Positions 1 through 5,230 of a stretch of DNA of 7,257 nt are shown here, in pieces. The stretch covers positions 1 to 7,257 of the forward strand of contig JAFCZI010000119.1 in assembly GCA_019314425.1 (NCBI GenBank), in the 5' to 3' direction. The notes under the pieces were generated by a model that saw only the letters and a list, made by a program, of their open reading frames with translations, did not search any database and was not told where the DNA came from. Position 1 is the first letter of the stretch; every line of letters starts with the position of its first letter. Position numbers and translations under genes: made by a program. The stretch is from Deltaproteobacteria bacterium. GTDB taxonomy: Bacteria > Desulfobacterota > DSM-4660 > Desulfatiglandales > Desulfatiglandaceae.

Positions 1-1
1 G

Positions 2-232
2 TCAGAGGTACGGCTTGATGCTGAATTCATGCGTTGTGTGGATGAAGCTGTTACCAGAATAAAAAGAGGTCCTAAAATGTTTCCGTTTGCACTGGGAAAA
101 ACGAGAAAGGCTGTGGTGAAAAGATTTCCCTACACAGTTTATTATGAGATCGGTGAGAGAGAAACCGTAATATTGGCGGTATTTCATGCCAAACGCAACC
201 CGGAACATTGGCAAAAAAGAGACAACGGATAA
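2..232 (+). CDS. RelE/ParE-family toxin, 5' truncated by window edge
   Basis: The reading frame is open from the left edge to a TAA at 230-232, giving 76 visible residues. The pattern is that of RelE/ParE-superfamily toxins ('plasmid stabilisation' proteins): an EF motif early on, a helix with I.R.P..FP, then VVKRFPYTVYYEI followed by the strand and tail ILAVFHAKRNPEHWQKR. These proteins usually have about 95-100 residues, so some 20 N-terminal residues lie outside the window. An ATG at 29 is in frame, but starting there would cut off conserved N-terminal sequence, so I treat the gene as partial. RelE members cleave mRNA at the ribosome and ParE members poison DNA gyrase; the sequence alone does not tell me which applies. 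No antitoxin follows downstream. In most parDE and relBE pairs the antitoxin gene precedes the toxin, so it would lie to the left. The gene is unrelated in function to the secretion genes that follow. Confidence 0.82.
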   Translation, partial: SEVRLDAEFMRCVDEAVTRIKRGPKMFPFALGKTRKAVVKRFPYTVYYEIGERETVILAVFHAKRNPEHWQKRDNG

Positions 233-309
233 GAATAGATTGTGTGAGCGCAACGAACCACGATCTTAGGGCCTGGCAAAAAATAACTTGTCATTTTCGC
301 ATCCCATCT

Positions 310-444
310 TCAGGCCATCTTCATCCGATACTCAATCCCAAAGTCCTCGAAATAGCTCACTCTCAACCATTTACGGTGAAATAGGGTAGCATCAAGAAGT
401 GATGCTTCCAATATAGGCAGAGGCCATGCAAGTACTTGAGACCC
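310..444 (-). pseudogene. Possible C-terminal remnant of a lost gene
   Basis: Read on the minus strand, 44 codons are open from just after a TAA (445-447) to a TGA at 310-312. The composition looks like real protein, ending in FHRKWLRVSYFEDFGIEYR and a short basic tail. There is no ATG near its upstream end and no ribosome site, so it cannot be an intact gene. The ending loosely recalls the C-terminal 'EE..L..FG.EY' pattern of isoprenylcysteine methyltransferase-like membrane methyltransferases, but this is only a visual impression. It may also be chance. Confidence 0.2.
388..406. repeat. Short perfect hairpin (7-bp stem, 5-nt loop)
   Basis: AGCATCA (388-394) and TGATGCT (400-406) are exact inverted copies around the loop AGAAG. 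No T-tract follows, so it is not a typical intrinsic terminator. It could be an operator-like dyad or chance. Confidence 0.4.
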
Positions 445-506
445 TTAAGCTAACGGCCAATAGCTAAAAGCTTATTGCAGTTTTTAGGTAGTATGTTGAG
501 ATTCTG

Positions 507-540
507 AAAAGTCACTGCAACGCAGTAGATGGGACTTTTT
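507..540. repeat. Nested hairpin ahead of gspM, terminator-like
   Basis: An outer pair AAAAGTC (507-513) and GACTTTT (533-539) is perfect over 7 bp. Inside it ACTGC (514-518) and GCAGT (522-526) pair perfectly around the loop AAC, leaving AGATGG (527-532) as a one-sided bulge. A run of five T ends at 540. The A-tract, stem and T-tract resemble a weak, possibly bidirectional intrinsic terminator, which could insulate gspM from transcription of the toxin gene. It may equally be a copy of a dispersed palindromic element. It ends 33 nt before the gspM start. Confidence 0.4.
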
Positions 541-572
541 ACGACGCCATCAAGTTTGGGGTACGGTAGACA

Positions 573-1094
573 ATGCAGTTAGGAAAACGAGAAAAACTTT
601 TTGTTCAAACTGCCGGTCTTGCGGTGGCGGTCTTCTGTCTTCTTCAATTCGGGGTCTTCCCCGTGTTGGCGGATCGTAAACACCTGCAAAAGAGCATCGT
701 TACAAAGGAGAAGGGCCTGGCAGAAATGGTTCGGCTGTCTCAGGAATATGCGGTCCTCAAAGGGCGATCCCATACTGCGGAAGATGTCATCCGGAGAAGA
801 CCGCCCGGATTTACCCTTTTCTCATTCCTTGAAAAAGCCGCAGGCAAAGCCGGGGTCAAACGCCATATCAAATACATGAAGCCCTCTTCAGCAAAGGGTG
901 AAGGCGGGTGGAAAGAAATAATGGTGGAAATGAAGCTGGACAAGATTTCCCTTAAACGACTCATGGATTATCTGATTCTGATCGAGTTATCAAAAAAAGC
1001 CATTCAAATCAGGCGATGCGCCGTAACGGATAACAAAGGACAAAAAGGCACGCTGGATGTGGTCCTCCAAGCGGTCACTTTTGAGGCCCCATGA
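573..1094 (+). CDS. gspM: T2SS inner-membrane platform protein GspM
   Basis: This 173-residue protein fits the GspM family in length and layout: a short positively charged cytoplasmic tail (residues 1-8), a membrane helix (about 9-32), a helical linker likely to form a coiled coil (about 34-65), and a C-terminal periplasmic domain (about 78-172) with the strand/helix alternation of the ferredoxin-like fold shared by GspM and PilO. In known systems GspM binds and stabilises GspL and forms part of the platform that couples the GspE ATPase to pseudopilus assembly. An in-frame TAG (567-569) lies just ahead of the ATG, so no longer start exists. The ribosome site is weak (GGGG near 558-561). The stop codon overlaps the gspN start in ATGA. 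It is unusual that no gspL lies directly upstream. Primary-sequence conservation in this family is low, so the call leans partly on the neighbours. Confidence 0.8.
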   Translation: MQLGKREKLFVQTAGLAVAVFCLLQFGVFPVLADRKHLQKSIVTKEKGLAEMVRLSQEYAVLKGRSHTAEDVIRRRPPGFTLFSFLEKAAGKAGVKRHIKYMKPSSAKGEGGWKEIMVEMKLDKISLKRLMDYLILIELSKKAIQIRRCAVTDNKGQKGTLDVVLQAVTFEAP

Positions 1095-1969
1095 AAACAG
1101 GGTTAAAATACGTTGGCTACACGTTTTACGTCATTCTGGTGGCGGGGGTACTCCTTTATGTCCGCTTCCCATCAGAGACATTTCAATCGTATCTGGTGCA
1201 AGAGGCCGGCCGGATGAACCCACCGGTTATTTTTTCCACTCGATCTCTTGACCCGTCTTTTCCACCCGGATTGCGGCTGCAGGCACCCGTCTTTTCCCTG
1301 AAGGAACGCCCGGGAACCGCTTTTTTTGAGGCACAAGACCTGTCTGTCGGTCCCGGAATCGGATCACTTATACTGGGAAACACCACCTGGTTTTTTGATG
1401 CCCGTGCCTATGGCGGGTTCATTAACGGCCATATTCAGCCCGGGGAGGACGGTGAAATAGATGGCTTTTCCTTGTCCCTTGAGAAAGTGCGCATCCATGA
1501 ATACGCGTTTCTGCCCCATTTCGGGATCGGTGATTTGGGGGGAACCCTCAATGGAACCATTCATTACAAGGGTTCGCCGGATCGTATCGCAATGGGGAAT
1601 GGGACCGGGGATATTCATATTTCAGAAGGACGGATAAACCTGTTAAACCCCTTTCTGGGCCTTGAAACGATCCCTTTTGGAAAATTGAACGTCCGCTTCA
1701 CCCTTAAGAAGGGGACGGTTCACCTGACATCGGTATCCTTTGACGGAAAAGGGCTTCAGGGATCGATTTCCGGAACAATCCGTTTGAACCGGATCATGGA
1801 CCGCAGCCAGCTTAATTTAAGGGGAACCATTGAACCTATTGAGGTTTTTCTCGATACCCTGAAAGGGGGACCGGCCCTGTTGGGCCTTTTTCGAGGGGGC
1901 CATAACGGCCTGAGGCGGTCCTTTGTGATCCAAGGCACCTTCAGATCGCCGAAATTCAGGTTTATTTAA
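1091..1969 (+). CDS. gspN: T2SS protein GspN (Leptospira/Desulfobacterota type)
   Basis: The 292-residue product begins with a signal anchor (membrane helix about residues 7-25) and continues as a periplasmic, beta-strand-rich protein. The strands alternate with GT.NG and G.GDI-type turns: 'GDLGGTLNGTIHYKG' at 147-161, 'GTGDIHISEGRI' at 171-182, and 'GLQGSISGTIRL' at 221-232. This is the AsmA-like pattern of the GspN proteins found in Leptospira and Desulfobacterota T2SS clusters. GspN is an accessory T2SS component; its exact role is not settled, and one idea is a bridge between platform and outer membrane. The gene overlaps gspM by 4 nt (ATGA) and has a GAGG ribosome site at 1083-1086, so the two are probably translationally coupled. 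The position between gspM and gspC supports the call. Confidence 0.82.
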   Translation: MKTGLKYVGYTFYVILVAGVLLYVRFPSETFQSYLVQEAGRMNPPVIFSTRSLDPSFPPGLRLQAPVFSLKERPGTAFFEAQDLSVGPGIGSLILGNTTWFFDARAYGGFINGHIQPGEDGEIDGFSLSLEKVRIHEYAFLPHFGIGDLGGTLNGTIHYKGSPDRIAMGNGTGDIHISEGRINLLNPFLGLETIPFGKLNVRFTLKKGTVHLTSVSFDGKGLQGSISGTIRLNRIMDRSQLNLRGTIEPIEVFLDTLKGGPALLGLFRGGHNGLRRSFVIQGTFRSPKFRFI

Positions 1970-2015
1970 AACCTTTTTTATACGGGCGAATGATGATTTG
2001 CCCCTACGTGGCATT

Positions 2016-2864
2016 ATGACCCGATTTTCCGAAATCCTGTTCAACCTCATTGCTCTGTTCATCGTCGTCTATGTGGGTGTGGATATTTTCTACCGGATTA
2101 TGGATGCGCAACTGTTGACCGTAAAGTCCCCGGAAACAGCGGCGGGGACCTTTTCCACCCGAACACAGGAAAAGCAGCCGCCTCCCGTCCATTATGATAA
2201 AATTGCCCAGCGGGGTCTGTTGGGCGGACCCGCCGCAGGCCGGGAAGAAAAACCGGAAGAAATGGGCGCGGAACAGATTGCAGCGTTGAAACCCACGAGC
2301 CTGAACATCGTTTTGCTGGGGACGGTCTCCGGTCCCCAACGGGTTGCCTTTGCCGTCATGGAGGAAAAAGGTAAAAGGAAGCAGGGCCTCTACCAGACCG
2401 GAGACATGGTTCAGGGGGCCTTGATCAAAAAAGTCCTGAGGGGAAAGGTCATTATCGAAGTTAAGGGAAAGGATGAAATCCTTGAAATGGAACAGGCCAA
2501 AGCCGGAAAACGAGGGGGGGCCGGCACCGGGCGTCGGAATGATGGATACACCATTACGGTGGCCCACGATGACCTTCAAAAATCCCTTGGCAATATCAAT
2601 TCACTACTGACCCAGGTCCGCATCCGACCCCTCATCAAGAACGGCAAACCGGACGGATTGGTTCTTTCCCACGTCAAACCGGGATCCATATTTTCGAAAC
2701 TGGGCCTCAAGAACGGCGACGTGGTCAAAAAAATTGACGATAAATTGATCAAAAGTCCAGACGACGCGTTTGCCTTCTACAACCGGCTCAAGTCCGGCGC
2801 CGAGCTTTCGCTGGAAATCAAGCGTGGCAATAAAACGAAAACCCTCAATTACCGATTTGAATAG
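2016..2864 (+). CDS. gspC: T2SS protein GspC with C-terminal PDZ domain
   Basis: With the ATG at 2016 the product has 282 residues: a short cytoplasmic tail, a membrane helix (about 7-28), a flexible Pro/Gln/Glu-rich stretch (about 38-58), the homology region (about 60-158, with LNIVLLGTVSG at 96-106 and GLYQTGDMV at 124-132), a Gly/Arg/Lys-rich linker (161-177), and a PDZ domain (about 200-282, with the core HVKPGSIFSKLGLKNGDVV). In known systems the homology region contacts the N0 domain of GspD and so links the inner-membrane platform to the secretin; the PDZ domain contributes to substrate selection. A TTG at 1998 is in frame and would add six residues. I prefer the ATG because the membrane helix then sits at the usual distance from the N-terminus, though neither start has a strong ribosome site. 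The stop is 3 nt from the gspA start. Confidence 0.9.
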   Translation: MTRFSEILFNLIALFIVVYVGVDIFYRIMDAQLLTVKSPETAAGTFSTRTQEKQPPPVHYDKIAQRGLLGGPAAGREEKPEEMGAEQIAALKPTSLNIVLLGTVSGPQRVAFAVMEEKGKRKQGLYQTGDMVQGALIKKVLRGKVIIEVKGKDEILEMEQAKAGKRGGAGTGRRNDGYTITVAHDDLQKSLGNINSLLTQVRIRPLIKNGKPDGLVLSHVKPGSIFSKLGLKNGDVVKKIDDKLIKSPDDAFAFYNRLKSGAELSLEIKRGNKTKTLNYRFE

Positions 2865-2867
2865 ACC

Positions 2868-4430
2868 ATGTACAAGACCTTTTTCGGATTCAAAGAACAT
2901 CCCTTCAACCTGACCCCTGATCCCCGGTATCTCTACCTGAGCCGCTATCACCGTGAGGCCCTGGATCACCTGCTTTACGGCATTAACCAGCGGAAAGGGT
3001 TTATTGCCATCACCGGCGGGGTAGGAACCGGAAAAACCACCTTGTGCCGCACCCTGCTGGACCACCTGGATGATACCACAAAAAGCGCGCTCATCTTCAG
3101 CTCTTTTGTCTCCGACATGGAGATTTTGAAATCCATTGCCCACGAGTTCGGTGTCACCCTTCCCGAGGAAACGGATAGCAAAAACGCCCTGCTCGATGCC
3201 ATCAACCATTTTCTGTTGGGTGTTTTCAGGGAAGGGGGCAATGCGCTCCTGCTGATTGATGAAGCTCAGAATCTTTCGCGGACAGTCCTTGAGCAGATTC
3301 GAATGTTATCCAACCTGGAAACGGAAAAGGACAAACTGATCCAGATTGTGCTGGTGGGTCAATCGGAGTTAAAAGAGGTTCTCTCGACCCATTCACTCAG
3401 GCAGCTGGACGATCGCATCACCGTGCGGTATCATTTGAAGCCCCTGGATCAAAAAGATGTTCAGCGATATGTGGAACATCGCCTGGTGGTGGCGGGGGGG
3501 CAGGGGGATGTAAACTTCTCTGATGGGGCCTTCAAGCGGATCTACAGCTACTCCGGGGGGAATCCAAGGCGGATCAATGCCGTTTGCGACCGGGCGCTTC
3601 TTCTGGCCTACACCGCTGAAAAACGGACCGTTTCGGGAAAAATGACGGCCAGGGCGATCCTGGACCTTCGCGGCGGCATTGACGCGAATGGGGGCCGCCC
3701 CCCCGGTTCCGGACAAGGCCCATGGTGGAAATGGGTCCTACCGGCGGTTCTTTTTTTCATGATCGCCGCCGGCGTGGGGGTATGGGCTTTCAGAGACCAT
3801 ATCCTCCGGTTCGGCTCAGATGTGGGGGCAGAGAAACGTCCCATTGAATCCGTTGCTCAGAAACCGGCCCTCTTTCTGACGAATAAGCAAAGTATTGCCG
3901 GGCTGTTCGATCTGACGGAGGGGTCAATATCCCCTGAAGATGATCACGGCGGCATTCAGATGAGCCTGGTGTCACTGCCGCTGCCCGTCGAGTATTACAC
4001 CCTGTTGAAAATGCCTTTCCGGATCAACACACTGGACGGTATGCGCCATGGACCGGCGGATTATCTTCTGATCCATCACGTAACACCCGAAGGCGCCGTC
4101 GCGCTGGATGCGGACGGCAACAAACGAAACCTCACACGGGATTTCATCCTGGAACACTGGGGCGGTCAAGTCAGTTGGGTATACCCAACCATCGACAATC
4201 GCTTTTTTTTAAACCAGGGGATGCGATCGCCGGCGGTTCTAGCCCTTCAGGAAATTTTGCGGGATTTGGGATACCTGGTAACCCCGAACGGTTTTTTTGA
4301 CCCGCTGACCTATGAAGAAGTGAAAAAATTTCAGGAGGAATTTGGCCTCAAGGCGGACGGGGTGGTGGGTTCCCGGACCCTGGCCCTCCTGTATCAGATG
4401 GCGGACAAACAGCATGAGCTACATCCATGA
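2868..4430 (+). CDS. gspA: ExeA/GspA-type ATPase with peptidoglycan-binding domain
   Basis: The 520-residue product opens with the ExeA signature MYKTFFGFKEHPFNLTPDP. An AAA+ ATPase domain follows, with Walker A GGVGTGKTT (50-58), Walker B LLLIDEAQ (127-134) and a conserved LDDRITVRYHLKPL segment. A single membrane helix (about 289-308) leads to a periplasmic part: a region (about 330-440) resembling the peptidase-C39-like domain of GspA proteins, with PADYLLIHHVTPEG and WGGQVSWVYP, and a C-terminal peptidoglycan-binding type 1 domain (about 448-511; QEILRDLGY, FQEEFGLKADGVVG). The C39-like part contains no cysteine, so it is probably not a protease. In Aeromonas, ExeA with ExeB binds peptidoglycan and helps the secretin ExeD assemble in the outer membrane; I infer the same role here from the domains and from the neighbouring gspB-like gene and gspD. 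No strong ribosome site is visible, consistent with coupling to gspC. Confidence 0.93.
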   Translation: MYKTFFGFKEHPFNLTPDPRYLYLSRYHREALDHLLYGINQRKGFIAITGGVGTGKTTLCRTLLDHLDDTTKSALIFSSFVSDMEILKSIAHEFGVTLPEETDSKNALLDAINHFLLGVFREGGNALLLIDEAQNLSRTVLEQIRMLSNLETEKDKLIQIVLVGQSELKEVLSTHSLRQLDDRITVRYHLKPLDQKDVQRYVEHRLVVAGGQGDVNFSDGAFKRIYSYSGGNPRRINAVCDRALLLAYTAEKRTVSGKMTARAILDLRGGIDANGGRPPGSGQGPWWKWVLPAVLFFMIAAGVGVWAFRDHILRFGSDVGAEKRPIESVAQKPALFLTNKQSIAGLFDLTEGSISPEDDHGGIQMSLVSLPLPVEYYTLLKMPFRINTLDGMRHGPADYLLIHHVTPEGAVALDADGNKRNLTRDFILEHWGGQVSWVYPTIDNRFFLNQGMRSPAVLALQEILRDLGYLVTPNGFFDPLTYEEVKKFQEEFGLKADGVVGSRTLALLYQMADKQHELHP

Positions 4431-5127
4431 AGCATTGAAAAAAGCCCAGATTGAACGGGATCTGGGAAAAGGACCCTACCGTGGCATACCGGCGCCCGAG
4501 CGGAAAAAGTCCTTTTTCACTGTCAAAAAGGCTTTTTTTCTGACGGCTTCCCTGTTGATGGTTTTGCTTGCTTTTGCGGGCTATTCATGGTGGAATCGCC
4601 CTTTTCTGCTTGAATCGATTGAGGACGGAGGACGGGGGGTGGAGACCGGAGGACGGAGACCGGAGGATGGAGGCCGGAGGATGGAGACCGGAGGACGGAG
4701 GACGGAAGACGGAGGGTGGAAGGCGGAGAAAAGCAGGGGAAATATCACCGAAAGCTATCAAAAAGCACGGGCGTTTCATCGGGAAGGCCGTCTGCCCGAT
4801 GCCGGGGCGTGGTATGAAAAGGTCATTGCCATGGACCCGGGTCACGTTGAGGCACTCAATAATCGGGGTGTGCTGCATCTCCACAAAAAGAACTATTCGG
4901 CGGCCCGGAAGTGCTTTGAAAAAGCAATCCGCTTAAAACCCGATTATGTGGATCCCTACTATAACCTGGCCTGCGTTTCAGCCGCCGGGGGACAAGTGGA
5001 ACAAGGCCTTCGATATCTGGGAAAGGCTATTTCCATGGATCCCGGTGTCAAAGGGTGGGCGCAGGAAGATCCGGACCTGGATCCGTTGCGGGGAAAACCT
5101 GAATTTGATGAGATAATTAAAAAATAG
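4414..5127 (+). CDS. GspB-like membrane protein with TPR domain
   Basis: I start this gene at the ATG at 4414, giving 237 residues. The N-terminus MSYIHEALKKAQIERD matches the conserved opening of GspB proteins (MSYIL.ALKKAE.ER). An upstream in-frame ATG at 4342 would only add out-of-frame gspA sequence. After a basic segment comes one membrane helix (about 41-60), then a 35-residue tandem repeat (70-104: EDGGRGV, ETGGRRP, EDGGRRM, ETGGRRT, EDGGWKA), then three tetratricopeptide repeats (about 111-142, 145-178, 179-211) and a closing DPDLDPLRGKPEF motif typical of the end of TPR domains. The TPR part should be periplasmic. Classical GspB has a different periplasmic domain, so this is a GspB N-terminus joined to a TPR module. 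The 17-nt overlap with gspA and the gspD gene downstream point to secretin assembly, perhaps as a partner of GspA. The function is inferred, not demonstrated. Confidence 0.85.
   Translation: MSYIHEALKKAQIERDLGKGPYRGIPAPERKKSFFTVKKAFFLTASLLMVLLAFAGYSWWNRPFLLESIEDGGRGVETGGRRPEDGGRRMETGGRRTEDGGWKAEKSRGNITESYQKARAFHREGRLPDAGAWYEKVIAMDPGHVEALNNRGVLHLHKKNYSAARKCFEKAIRLKPDYVDPYYNLACVSAAGGQVEQGLRYLGKAISMDPGVKGWAQEDPDLDPLRGKPEFDEIIKK
4621..4725 (+). repeat. Tandem heptanucleotide array, 15 units, in the gspB-like gene
   Basis: The stretch divides exactly into 15 units of 7 nt with consensus GAGGACG. Five units match it exactly (units 1, 2, 5, 11, 12) and the rest differ by one to three bases, for example GAGACCG, GAGGATG, GAAGACG. 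Because 7 is not a multiple of 3, the peptide period is three units (21 nt, 7 residues), and 15 units keep the frame as five peptide repeats. The array stays open in the other two + frames as well. It resembles the short tandemly repeated heptamers (STRR) described in cyanobacteria. Confidence 0.95.
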
Positions 5128-5132
5128 TAGGG

Positions 5133-5215
5133 CTCGTTCCCATGCTCTGCGTGGAAACGGTGCGAACAGACGCTGAGCGTCCTTATTACGTTCCCACGCT
5201 GAGCGTGGGAACGAG
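5133..5215. repeat. Dispersed palindromic repeat, three hairpins, ahead of gspD
   Basis: Three inverted repeats stand in a row. The left one pairs CGTTCCCATGC (5135-5145) with GCGTGGAAACG (5149-5159), imperfectly. The middle one pairs GACGC (5169-5173) with GCGTC (5177-5181). The right one pairs CGTTCCCACGC (5189-5199) with GCGTGGGAACG (5203-5213), perfect over 11 bp around TGA. The outer ends CTCGTTCC (5133-5140) and GGAACGAG (5208-5215) are also inverted copies. This is the intergenic element whose minus strand reads 'FPRSAWER' and which recurs in many proteobacterial genomes. It fills most of the 103-nt gap between the gspB-like gene and gspD. Confidence 0.88.
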
Positions 5216-5221
5216 GGATGG
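5213..5221 (+). promoter_or_regulatory. Likely gspD ribosome binding site at the repeat edge
   Basis: The purine-rich run GAGGGATGG ends 9 nt before the gspD ATG at 5231. GAGGG itself lies farther out than is usual, so pairing may use GGATGG instead. The first three bases belong to the right end of the palindromic repeat, so folding of the 11-bp hairpin (5189-5213) would abut this site. Confidence 0.45.
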
Positions 5222-5230
5222 TTATAAATC

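Larger units (their letters stand above)
233..572. other. Gene-free spacer between toxin gene and T2SS block
   Basis: This 340-nt stretch has no open frame with a credible start and ribosome site on either strand. It contains a short protein-like minus-strand stretch (310-444), one perfect hairpin (388-406) and a nested hairpin (507-540), all listed separately. It looks more AT-rich than the genes to its right. I looked for a -35/-10 pair ahead of gspM and found only poor matches (TTGCAG at 475-480 and TAGTAT at 489-494, only 8 nt apart), so no promoter is called. Confidence 0.6.

Noticed and set aside
475..494. Possible promoter (TTGCAG ... TAGTAT) ahead of gspM
   Set aside because: The two boxes are only 8 nt apart and the -10 match is poor.
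2604..3209. Long open frame on the minus strand (201 codons)
   Set aside because: It lies opposite gspC and gspA, both of which have clear domain motifs, and its translation shows no recognisable family pattern. It is a shadow.
2514..3500. Homopolymer runs such as G7 in gspC (2514-2520) and G7 in gspA (3494-3500) as phase-variation sites
   Set aside because: Runs of 7 are short for switching and several occur across the window, consistent with chance at this base composition.
4342..4413. Upstream ATG for the gspB-like gene
   Set aside because: It would add 24 residues that are out-of-frame gspA sequence. The conserved GspB opening starts at 4414.
4621..4725. CRISPR-like array
   Set aside because: The units are contiguous 7-mers without spacers.
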